64,000 nt of DNA from Diabrotica undecimpunctata (lineage: Eukaryota > Arthropoda > Insecta > Coleoptera > Chrysomelidae). The stretch covers positions 12,701,883 through 12,765,882 of the forward strand of contig NC_092808.1 of NCBI RefSeq assembly GCF_040954645.1, in the 5' to 3' direction. The notes below the pieces were generated by a model. The model saw nothing but the letters and a program-made list of their open reading frames with translations, did no database searches and was not told where the DNA came from. The translations under genes and the position numbers were made by a program. Positions 34,430 through 44,809 of this stretch are shown here, one piece after another. Numbering within the stretch: the first letter of the stretch is position 1; each line of letters begins with the position of its first letter.

Positions 34430-36265
34430 GGCTCGGACACAACCTTACCGTTCAGCAGTCAAACGAATAATATCAAAATATATGGAAAAAATTGATTGGC
34501 AAAATAAACTCACCCTACAAGCATGGTCTAAAACAACAGGACTGAAATTTTCTACGGTTAAAACCAAAGTAATGTGCTTTTCTCGAAAACATCAAATTGT
34601 TGCAAATCTTCCAAAATCAACACTGTATGATCAAGTTTTAGAAAACGTCGAGGAACTTAGATTTCTAGGTATGATTTTTGATTCAAAACATACTTGAAAC
34701 AAACACATTCAATTACTTAAAAAATCATGTTTACAGAACATAAATATTCTTAAAGTACTAGAAAATCATAACTGAGGCGCAAACACAACACAGCTACTAA
34801 ATATTTACAAATCCTTAATCCGCAGTAAATTAGATTATAGATCAATTGTATATAATTCAGCTAAGGACTCAACATTAAAAACATTAGATATCGTACAAAA
34901 TACCGCACTAAAACTAGCTCTAGGATCCTACAGAACTAGTCCAGTTGAAAGTCTTTGGGTCAAAGTAAATGAATCTTCACTTTCTATTAGAAGATTACGT
35001 CTCAGTTTACAATACGCAAGCAATCTATCAGCTAATCCAAACAACCCGGCCTACCCCTATGCTTTCTCCACACATTACCATCCTAATTACAATCAAAATC
35101 CTAATCTTCGACCATCATTTAGCAAAAGAATTAGCAACTTCACATTTCCGGGTATTATGCATACCAATATTGATTATGCTCTTCCTTGGACTATACAAGT
35201 TCCATATTGTAACACAGATCTATCAACTTATACTAAGGACAATACCCTTTATCTCTTTTTCTCCAATACTTCTACAATATTAAAAACAAATATTCATCCT
35301 GTCAACTAGTTTATACCGATGCATCAGAAAAACCCGAATTGGAAACAGTAGGATCCGCCATTGTCACAGAGGATTCTGTGCTCAAGTTTCCACTACCTAA
35401 GGACTACTCAATATATTCTGCTAAACTTTTTGCGATATCCAAGGCAGTATAACAAACTCTTAATCGACCTGAAGACATGACAGTAATATTCACAGATTCC
35501 TTAAGTGCAATCCAGGGAATTCAGAAAACATATCCGAATCATCCGATTTTAGAACAGGTTAAAAAAGACCTTGTGACTCTACAAAATAATCATAAACAAC
35601 TACATATTGTGTGGATACTATCTCATGTGGGAATACCAGGAAATGAGATAGCTGATCAAATGGCCAAAGAAGTGTGTAAAATGGAGAGATCCGATGATAG
35701 AACTAACCAAATACCTCACTCAGATATGAAAAAATGCATCAATAAGTACACAAAAAACTTATGGTTACGAAGATGGCAACTCTTACCAAATAATAAATTG
35801 CGGCAAGCAAATCCAGATCTATCAGCGAAAACACCAAATTTAGTATAGCGAAGGGACTAGGTTGTACTACATCGTATCCGAATAGGACATACCAGACTGA
35901 CGTACGAGCACCTACTAAAGAAGGAATCTACTAGAATATGCTACGCCTGTGACACCAATATAACTGTAGGCCACATTGTTATAGACTGTCCATTACATCA
36001 AATGGAAAGACAAGCTACTGGACTACCAAGTGATATAAAGTGCACTTTAGACAGTGCGGATTGTGACAAAATCTTTAGGTTTTTAAAGAAAACAAAATTG
36101 TATAATCAAATATAAGTGATACTTCAAGAAAAATTCTAAATTACATATAATCAACTTTGTAAAAACTTTATAGTTTATATTTTATATTAATCATAATATA
36201 TTATAGTCTAAATTGTACCACCGCTAATAACCTTCTATGGTTGATGGGGGTTATTCCCAATCAAA
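34430..36265 (+). pseudogene. Jockey-like LINE, RT end through RNase H and 3' UTR
   Basis: The RT end (FSTVKTKVMCFSRK, ELRFLGMIFDSK), a thumb with stops (LIRSKLDY, ALKLALGSYRTSPVESL), then RNase H: VYTDASEKPE, ISKAV, VIFTDSLSAIQGI, IVWILSHVGIPGNEIADQMA. The zinc knuckle region CYACDTNITVGHIVIDCPLH and the end YNQI follow, then a 3' UTR to about 36265. Three or more frame breaks. Its last 380 bp are nearly the same as 17122-17500, showing one family. Confidence 0.88.
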
Positions 36266-36269
36266 AAAA

Positions 36270-36940
36270 AGAGCAAAGAATATCATTTTATATTAATTTT
36301 GTAACGGACATTATTAAATATATGTTTATATTTTTTATAAAATACAATTTATAGAGCGAAATTTACGTTTTGACTAATTTGCCTCGCTATGCTCGTACGC
36401 CTAAGAGCAGCTGCCGATCTCATTATTTACATTGTCCTTCCGCCGTTCCTGAATTCGATGGAGTCTCTTAGCTGTCAAGCCGTTGACGGGTCGTTGATGC
36501 CCCGGGCCTGTTCTAATTATTCGCAAAGACAACTATTATTCAACGTTTATACCCTAAGGCATTTTCGCGCTTCTGGTGTGTACGTACAGGGTAGAAAAGA
36601 ACAGAGCTGGATTTCCGAAAAGATTAATACCGACGTTTCGAAAATAATTGCAGCACTATAATGCTCAAACAAAAACTATGGCGCTATTTCAAAATTATAC
36701 ATTTTTTGATTGTTAAGCTGACTTTAAAAAAACAAATTTAAATGGTTCTTCTCACAGCCTTTTTTCAGTTTCCCATTTCTTTTTAATATGTGTACTAGAT
36801 AGCGACAAAACATTCAGATATTATTCAGAAAGGATAATGTACAGATATTTTATTGCTTAGCGTCGTTGACTATTGTTCCTTGAGCTAACGATATCGTAAT
36901 GCCTCCTAATGTCTAATGTTGAAATGTCAAAGTCACCTCT
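36270..36940. other. Unassigned, with a 90-codon frame
   Basis: A plus-strand frame at 36389-36661 lies in slightly GC-richer DNA (MLVRLRAAADLIIYIV..). I recognise no domain; it may be non-coding. Confidence 0.25.
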
Positions 36941-36953
36941 GTAGTCGTCCAGG

Positions 36954-38930
36954 TTCTTCTTCTTGGTGTGCCTATCCGTTACGAATGTTGGCGATCATCA
37001 TGGCAATCTTTATCTTATCTGCAGCAGCGCGAAAAAGCTGCACAGATGTTGTATTGAACCAGATTCTGAGGTTCTTTAAGATGTTCTTCTTCCTGGACCT
37101 CGTTTTCCAAATATTTTTCCTTGAAGGGGAGCATATCTGGATTCATTTCACATATGTCTGAAGAATTGTAAGTTTAGAGATTTGATGGTGGTCAATACCT
37201 CTCGGTTCTTATTCATTCTTCTGAGGACCTCCCCATTCGTGACTCGGTCAGTCCACGGGATCCTAAGTATTCTCCGATATAGCTGCATCTCAAATGCTTC
37301 CCGTTTTCTGCACATATCTTCGTTCAAGGTCCCCGATTCAACACCATAAAAAAGGACAGACAAGACGTAGCATCGCAGCATTCCTGCTTTTGTATCAAGA
37401 AAGAGGTTGTGACTCTTGAAGAAGGCCCCAATGCGATTGAAGGTGGATCTAGCTTTTCCGAGGCGTGCTCTAACCTCCTGGTTGTTGGTCCATTCTCCAT
37501 TTATTATGGTGCCGAAGTAGTTGTAGTCCGTCACTCTTTCTACAGGGGATTGGTTGACGTAGAGTTGACCTTCTGTTATCCTTTTCCTGCTAATTATTAT
37601 AAGCTTTGTTTTCTTAACGTTTATATTAAGTTTATATTGTTGACTATAATACGTGATTTTGTTCACAAGAACTTGTAGGTCTTCTAAGTTGTCCGCAAAT
37701 ACTACGGTATCATCTGCATATCTGATGTTGTTTAGCCGGTAACCATTTAGTAGAATACCTTTTTCAGTTTCGTGATTACAGATTGAAAATTAGAGGAGAC
37801 AAAATACAGTCTTGCCTTATTCCACGCCTAATTTTCACATAGTGTATTTACCTTCAACTCTGAGATTTGTTGTCTGATTCTAGAAAAGATTTCTAATTAT
37901 TTTCAGACCTTGGTTGTTAATTTTAGGAGATGACTTATGACTATTATCGTACTGTAATCCTCGCATTTTTTGGCTCCTGGTATTTTTGGAAGTGCAATAA
38001 ACTCAGATTTCAGCCATTCTGTTGGTATTTCTCCAGAGTTGTATATGTTGTTGAATATCTTTGTGATTATTGCTATTGATTCGTTATCTATTAGTTTGAG
38101 TAGTTGTATCTGCTTGTATATTATTAGGGCCTGCCGCTTTGCCATCCTTTAACTGTGTTATTGCGGAATAAACTTCCAGCTGTAATATTCTTGGTCTATC
38201 ATTTACCTCTTCTTCTAGCTCAAAAGTGTTATCTCTTTGGTCTTCAAATAGTTTTTCTAGATATTTTTTCCACGTTCTTATTTTACTCTTTGTCCAAAAT
38301 GATGTTTACGTCAGAATCAGTTATATTTCCTTTCTGCCTTCTTTCTCCCCCGTCTTTTTCCCTCTGTGAGTTCTTTAACTTTCCTATGTACATTGTGACT
38401 ATCGTACTTTGACTGCAGAGTCTCAATTTCTTCGCATCTTTCCCTTGCTTTTTTTCTTTCGCTTCTCTGATTTTCTTTCTTATTAATATATTTATGGTTT
38501 TATATTTGTTTGGTTCATTTTTAGCTTCTCTTCTCTCGCCCATTAGTTTCAGGATCTCATCTGTCATCCATGATTTTTTCTTCATTAATTTATCTGTCTT
38601 TAAGTGTTTATCCTTTACATTTTGCACTATTTCTGTTATATGTTTGATCGTTTGTTTTTCGTTCGATTCGTCTCGAATTGCAGTCACTTGCTCGTTTAAC
38701 GTGCCTTGGACTCTCATCCTCGTATCGAGGTATTTCAGCATACGTAGGTCGTATGATTGTGCTTTCCTTTTCTGCACTGTTTCGAGTTTAACTCGAAATA
38801 CTCCCACCAGTAGAACGTGGTCTGTCTCCAAGTCTGCTCCAGGATAAATCTTGATAGATGTAAAGCTGTTTCGGAATCTTTTATTAGTCGTCCAGGTAGT
38901 GTAGTTTAAATCCATCAAAAAATGTATTTG
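36954..38930 (-). pseudogene. LINE endonuclease end, RT and thumb, 3' complete
   Basis: From 38930: KIYPGADLETDHVLLVGVFR (endonuclease end), a basic linker (KSWMTDEILKLMGERREAKN), LKLIDNESIAIITKIFNNIY and IPTEWLKSEFIALPKIPGAK (RT fingers). After a damaged motif-A/B region come GYRLNNIRYADDTVVFADNL, then 172 open codons of thumb (KLNINVKKTKLII, YNYFGTIINGEW, YGVESGTLNEDM, YRRILRIPWTDRVTNGEVL). The 3' end is at the TTCTTCTTCTT (AAG on its own strand) at 36954-36964. Several frameshifts. Confidence 0.85.
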
Positions 38931-39151
38931 TACTTAGATCTGTTAATTTAAACAATTAAAATATTTCGCGTTTAATGTGTGGTAATTATATTTTTCCTCT
39001 TTTTTCTTGCTGTGCCACCTCCGTTACAACGGTTGACAATCTCTACTTTGCCAATCTTACTTTCTAAGCAACTTTGATCTACAACGATACCATTCTTAGA
39101 TTCTCTGAATGAAATATTCGAATTCTTTCAACACTTCTTCTATTCTCAATT

Positions 39152-39517
39152 TTAACTTGCCTTAACAATACTCTTAATAATTATAATGAATACCCTTTCG
39201 TTCCTAGTTAATGATTTCTTGCTATAAGGTTTCAAAAGATAGGTTCTAAGAGGAAATGTACATTTGGAAAACACTAATAAATTATTTGCTTTGCCATTTG
39301 TACCGACGTCAATATATAAAAAGTTATAGTTAACATCCCCAATTGCAAAGAGAATAGTTCTGAACGTTTGTTTGTAATTGAAAAAATACAATCCCGACTT
39401 CGCAGGACAACGAATAGCAATATGTTTACCATTCATAGCGTCAAAGCAATTAGAGAAGTTCCAAATGGTATAATACCTTGATTACTTTTGTCCATTCATT
39501 AGTAGTGGTAGGCGCCT
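39152..39517 (-). pseudogene. PIF/Harbinger transposase, C-terminal part (copy 2)
   Basis: After an acceptor-like GTTTTTACAG at about 39518, the frame reads APTTTNEWTKVIK, then IWNFSNCFDAMNGKHIAIRC (first catalytic motif, D/N changed), FFNYKQTFRTILFAIGDVNY and FLYIDVGTNGKANN (second D). It then jumps to FPLRTYLLKPYSKKSLTRNE. About 50 residues between these are deleted and the third acidic residue region (VECTFG) is missing. Family: HARBI1/ALP1-like nucleases. Confidence 0.85.
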
Positions 39518-39639
39518 GTAAAAACCAAAACTGTATACGTACGTGTATTATAAGTCGATAATAATTCGAACCATTTCAGTTTGTATGATAATATGGGCAT
39601 CTGTTTTAAGTTACAAAATGTAAAGGGAGTCCAATGCCA

Positions 39640-40140
39640 CAGAATCCAGATACTGAAGATGTCAATTATGAAGGAAATGACACTGATACCGAGGATATCA
39701 CACCTGCGGCAGCAAATGATGTCATACCGACAAATGATACAGTACTACCTAAAGAAAGCGAACTGGCATAGCATAACAAACGAATCAGAAAAGAGAGTGC
39801 CCAAGCAAATTTGAACACCTCATTTTTGGAATTTCAGCTGTTAAAAAAGAAATAGATAAATTAGGTGCAATTGCTACACAGAATGCAAGTCCAGACACAT
39901 ATAACGAATTTAATCATTTTTGTCGAAGCCTGTGTATCTCTTCAGGTTAGAACAGACTCGCTCAAAGAAATCTACTCCATCACCGTATACAGTATACTGA
40001 CTATCAATGTGACGTCAGTTTCTTCACCGACTACTACAATACAGGAGGAAAGATATGAAGAAAAATCTCCTTATGATATATTATCCGAAGCATTTTCGAC
40101 TATTCACAATTACCAATGAATTTATGTTTGACTTTAGTTT
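39640..40140 (+). pseudogene. Harbinger partner-gene relic (MADF/BESS type)
   Basis: Plus-strand pieces: an acidic stretch DTEDVNYEGNDTDTEDITP, NTSFLEFQLLKKE and NEFNHFCRSLCISSG, resembling the C-terminal acidic region and BESS-like end of the DNA-binding protein encoded with Harbinger elements. Stops and frame changes are present. It lies antisense between the two halves of the minus-strand transposase. Confidence 0.45.
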
Positions 40141-40344
40141 TTGAATAAAATGCATTTTGGATAAAGATTTAATACGTTTTTTATTTTGGCAATAGTTTAA
40201 ATATGTAAGAAAGAATCTAATTAGGTACTAACCTTGATAAAATCTTCAAATACTTCTAAATAACAGCTAATACTTCTGGTAGAAAATGGGAAATGAAGCT
40301 TTTAGGTATAAGATACAAAGCTTCTAGTGTTAAAAGTCAATCTC

Positions 40345-40576
40345 AAATAAAAATCTCAAAGTCAAATAAAAATCCCTTTGCAAGATATCTTGGCACAATT
40401 TGCAACTTCAGTCTCGGATGAAGAGATTCTCTCATGGTTGTACTTCGTTTCTGAATTAACGGTGTTACTTTGGCAAAAAGCTCTTTAAATTGCACTTCAG
40501 ACATTCTTAGATGGTTTTTTAACATGGCTTGAACTTCTGTAAACCACTCCTGCAACAAACATGTTGACACCCCCAT
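40345..40576 (-). pseudogene. PIF/Harbinger transposase, N-terminal part (copy 2)
   Basis: NHLRMSEVQFKELFAKVTPL followed by IQKRSTTMRESLHPRLKLQI and VPRYLAKG is the well-known N-terminal helix region of HARBI1-like proteins ('FRM....F..LL..V.P.I.K.DT..RE.ISP..RL..TLRYLATG'). It stops being recognisable after RYLAKG. The catalytic part follows 830 bp downstream on the same strand. Confidence 0.8.
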
Positions 40577-41134
40577 TTTGTAGCGTCGATTTATCCTCGG
40601 TCTTACCCACCAACGTCGTTTTTTTTTTTAATCTTTGTTTTTCAAGTACATATCTTTACATTTAAATGATATTCATTTATTATGCCAATTCCAGAACGTA
40701 CAAGTTCAGTCGGCGCCATTTGTAAGTGAACAGACCAATTCAGTCTTGATGATCCATGTAAACTATAATTACTTTTATCGTCACAATCACTTTGGATGAT
40801 TCATCGGGGATGATCGCCCAAAGTGTACCGTGAAAACGCACCTTTATAACATTTTCATTATAAATTGAATTTTTATGATGAGCTGATCTCCTGGTATAGC
40901 TGATTCGAAAATAAAAACGGCATTATCCGGAAAGATTTTATTCTAATCCTACATGTTTCTCAATAAAAAAATAATAAAAAAGTTCTTAAAGTTGCCATAG
41001 TGGTGCTCCTACACTAATATATTTGAGAAGGTAAAATGCAAAAAAGCTTAAGTCACAAATAAGTAATTTTTCAGGGAGGTCGAAAAACTTGTAGCTTATC
41101 TCTAAAAAAGGATAATAAATTTTAATCAATGTTA

Positions 41135-41157
41135 GGTTAGGTTAGGTTAGGTTAGGT
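41135..41157 (+). repeat. (TTAGG)n insect telomere-type repeat
   Basis: Five GTTAG units begin at 41131. The first four bases belong to a target-site duplication, leaving about 4.5 units (23 bp) between the duplication and the truncated LINE. Confidence 0.9.
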
Positions 41158-41514
41158 CCAAATGTGGACCTACCGGAGAATGCTCAAAATTTCATGGACA
41201 TCGCATACCTCAAACGAAGAAGTGCTGCATAGAATAGGCAAGGAAAGAGAACTTTTTAACACAGTAAAAGTTAGAAAAACATCATACCTAGGCCACATAC
41301 TGAGAAATAATAAGTACCAATATGCCCAACTTATAGTGAAAGGAAAAATCGAGGGAAAGAGAGGCCTAGGAAGGAAAAGACTATCGTGGCTCAGAAACAT
41401 CCGACAATGGACAGGGCTAAATTTTGAACAGCTAATAAGAACAGCTGAAGATAGAGAAGATTTTAAAATTGTAGTAGCCAACCTCCATTGAGGAGAGGGC
41501 ACTTTAAGAAGAAG
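41158..41514 (+). pseudogene. 5'-truncated LINE 3' end with 11-bp TSD
   Basis: One open frame: MWTYRRMLKISWTSHTSNEE, YLGHILRNNKYQYAQLIVKG, GLGRKRLSWLRNIRQWTGLN and FEQLIRTAEDREDFKIVVAN, the LINE C-terminus, then a short 3' UTR and an AAGAAG tail. AATCAATGTTA occurs at 41124-41134 and 41515-41525 as a perfect 11-bp duplication around the insertion. No stop in the frame, so it is probably young. Confidence 0.9.
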
Positions 41515-41807
41515 AATCAATGTTATGCCATAGTATTGGTTCCAAATATGCGATTAAAATACTTATTTCAGTTAGGGTAGCTAAAAAATAGTTTCAAAAA
41601 TTGATTTTGTTTTGGCAATAAGACCTTTTGCACGAACTCAGTGGAAATAAGTAATAATTTTATAAACATGTATATAAAATAATAAAGCAATAAATAAGGG
41701 AACAATAATTTTCTGACTAAACTTTTATTTATATAAAATAATAATATAGGCCTTACTTAAGTGATAAACATTGTCAGAATAGGTAGTTAATGCAACAAAT
41801 AATATTT

Positions 41808-42318
41808 TTAAATATTCAAGTCACAGCGTTCATCGTCGAGGCAGTCACGCATTTCTTCCTGCTCCTTACCAGCAGCTGCTGTAGTGGGTTTATCAAAAAT
41901 CAAACGCTTGTCCCAGCCAAGGCGTGGATCAGAAGTAGACCAGTCCTCTCCAAACATTTTTTTTTAAGTTTGTTAACATCTTTGGTATTTTCTTTGGTTA
42001 ACATATGATGAAGTGATTGTTCTTCCAGTCTCACTTGTCCAAGATTCTTTTTCCCTTTCTTTCTCAAAGATACAAAAGGCTCTTCTTCATACCTGTAATT
42101 TTTCAACCCCTTACTAATACAATATTTTTGTAAGACTTTCCTTTTCTCTTTTTTTCGGAGGTGTTTAATTTTTTCTTGTATCCGATAGCGTATTTCAATT
42201 CTCTTCAGTTCACTTATTGATTGGATGTCCTTGTAGTATTCACTTAGCTTCTTAGTATCTAATAGTGGCCAATCTTCTCCTAGTGCTTTTACCTTGCCTA
42301 TACCACTGTAAATATCAT
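41808..42318 (-). pseudogene. Unrecognised gene-like frame, about 165 codons
   Basis: After a possible acceptor (GATATTTACAG) near 42319 the frame reads VKALGEDWPLLDTKKLSEYY, a charged helical part ELKRIEIRYRIQEKIKHLRK, and EEEPFVSLRKKGKKNLGQVR. A one-base slip in a run of nine A's (about 41957-41965) leads to MFGEDWSTSDPRLGWDKRLI, FDKPTTAAAGKEQEEMRDC and a stop at 41808. Composition is lysine/glutamate rich with likely coiled coil. I know no family for it. It could be a decayed retrocopy of a host gene, an exon of a host gene, or an unusual TE protein. Confidence 0.4.
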
Positions 42319-42925
42319 GGTATTCCTGTTTAATTTAAGTTAAGGATGTTTTTCCTTAAAAACCTTTACATAACCTCAAATTTGCAAGACTCACTGAGTC
42401 AGCTGAGTAGCAGTTGCTGCGCTTCTATTAGTTGGTTGGAAATAAGCTGGTTTGCATGGACCAGTACAGTGGAAATCAGTTTTTTGCGTGTAAAGGTGAT
42501 TTTTAAGATGCTGTTACCATCGGAATTAATTTTTTTTGCATCAATCAGATGGAATAAACCACTTTGGCTACAACAGCACAATGCATTGACACATCTAACT
42601 CAACTTTGATTTTTGTGTGACTTAAGCTTGTAGCATTTTTAAATTCTTTGGTATATATTGAAATCCACTCGTATACGTATTAAAACACCAAAGAATATTT
42701 TTAGTGTCTTTCATTTCCTATTGTACGTATTAAAACAAGAAGTATTTTTTTAATTCCTCTTTGCGTCGCTGAGTTAATGTAAACACATTTTTAGAGTTTG
42801 TTTATATACCATGGACGCATAAATTCTTTGGTATTTTTCTTTGATCGTTAAGCCGCTCGATATATGCGTTTCAAATAGACATCCATTAAGATTGCTGAGG
42901 TTTTGCCGGAAAGATAAATGCAACA

Positions 42926-43210
42926 CTCTCGCTAAGGCGGCTGTCAGTTGCAGTTGCTTACAGTGTTAGTCAAAATTTTTCTTCAAATTTGTAAGGTCTT
43001 CGTCCTTCGTCCTTTTTTTTATGGAAAAATGTCTAGCAGTGTGAAGTTAAATGTTACAGTTAAAAGAATTTACTGACTCTCGTTGAGGCGTGGTCAAAAG
43101 CGGTTGCCTTCAGCGTTAGTCCAAATTTTTCGTCAAATTTTTAATGTTTTCTCGTTTTTTGCCCCTTTTTGTGAAAAATAAGTAGTTTTGTGACAGTTGG
43201 TAGTAGCAGT
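42926..43210 (+). repeat. Diverged tandem duplication, ~151-bp unit
   Basis: CTCTCGCTAAGG (42926) and CTCTCGTTGAGG (43077) each start a related stretch containing GTTGC.T.CAG.GTTAGTC, AAATTTTTC.TCAAATTT and a T-rich part. The rest of 42319-44430 has no recognised gene. 43180-43475 has several TCAGT words and ends CAATCCAG/GTAACT, which could be a 5' exon with donor site, but this is unproven. Confidence 0.5.
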
Positions 43211-44439
43211 TCAGTGTGTAGTTGCAGTCTAAGTGATATTTTAAAAGATAACCACATTTTGCCATTATATTCAGTTCTACCTGTTTCAGTTTTTTAAGGA
43301 GAAAAGTTTTCAAAGTTTGTATTCCAGTGCCCCAACTTCCAACCTAAATAATTCGTAGTGTGATATGCAGTTTTTGTTAGTGTAGCAGAGAGTTTAAGCC
43401 CAGTTCTACAAATTTCAGTGAAGTCTAGTTTCCACTCCCAGCATTTTTGTGTACAACCCCAGTGCAATCCAGGTAACTTTTGTGTTTAAATTTTAAAGGA
43501 AAAGTAAAAATAAACATTATATTATTAATAAACATTTCGTTACAGGGCTGTTTACATGTTACCTCCTCATTTATTTTGAAATATGCTTTTCAAAATCCAA
43601 ACTGATATTTTGGTTTTTTATCTCAATTGCCTTGCAAAACATTTGATCTAAACCATAATTCCATTGTTAAATAGAAAACTATCTATCACTAAGTGACCCC
43701 ACTAGTATAATGTATCACAAAAAAATCGGTATGATAATAAAAATCTGATATGTCATAAACACGCAGCTTGAAACACCACTTAGCAAACCTATTAAAATAA
43801 TTGCATTTAATGGAAGTATAGAAACTATGTTTATTTCTAATTACTTTCCTTATGTAATTTCCTCAGACCGTAGAAGAAGCATTTCCATTACCGAAAAGAG
43901 CATTCTCGAGCATTTCACATTGGGTACAGAACAGTTTTCATAATTGTTTTCTACGAAACCGCAGTGGCCATCTTTTTAATTTGAACAACGCTTTCCGATG
44001 ATGCACAGCCTACTTCAATTCACTTCCGCCATTGTCATGCATATCGTGCTCGTGGGTATTGTTCTTCATTAATTGTTTTCTTTTTCCGAGGTTTTTTCTT
44101 TTTTTTTTTTTTCAATTTTTGGTAGGGCAGCTTCGACTGCTAAACGGGATCAGGAAATGATAGAGATGGACGTATTATTATGACATTAATATTAGTTAAC
44201 CATGATAAGTTACTTTTCTTACTTTAGAGCTTTACATAATTAACATTTTTTGAGAAAAATACTGAGACACGAAAAAAGCATAGACCTCCCAATGTAGAAC
44301 ACAGAATGACAAGAATCACTCAAGAAATAAAAATATTATTAAAAAAAAACAATTACCATCATTGAATACAAAAAAAGTTTACAAGTTTATAAAAAAAAAC
44401 AAAAATCACTCAAAGTTTATCTTAAACTAGTGATTGGTG

Positions 44440-44680
44440 CTGGATGGGTGACAAAATGGAAACAGGAGTGGACCGAATACATTAGTAGACTGGCAGAGGA
44501 TAGGATAGTACGAATATCCCGAGATAAGTCACCAAATGGAAGAAGAAGTATTGACAGACCAGGAAAAAGGTAGTGCGATAATTTAAACAATTTAGGAGAC
44601 TAATATTGAAGAAGACACAGGCAATAAAACCTACATACAAGAAGGAAAAAAAAGGAGAATGTTCATGAGTAGACGTCAAA
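44440..44680 (+). pseudogene. LINE RT C-terminal fragment
   Basis: KWKQEWTEYISRLAEDRIVR, ISRDKSPNGRRSIDRP and CDNLNN are the end motifs of insect endonuclease-RT LINEs. A purine-rich tail (ACAAGAAGG..) follows near 44638. Confidence 0.7.
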
Positions 44681-44809
44681 ACTTTCTTTTATAAAAGTAA
44701 GCTAAATTTGTAAAGATAACCGAACTGTATATTGCGCAATATGGTCAAAGCCAATGCATAGTCAGGCTGGGAATGATATTGCCACTGCCGTATACAGAAT
44801 GGTGATTAG

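Noticed and set aside
36634..36650. GACGTTTCG as another hammerhead
   Set aside because: No stem II or CTGANGA core follows.
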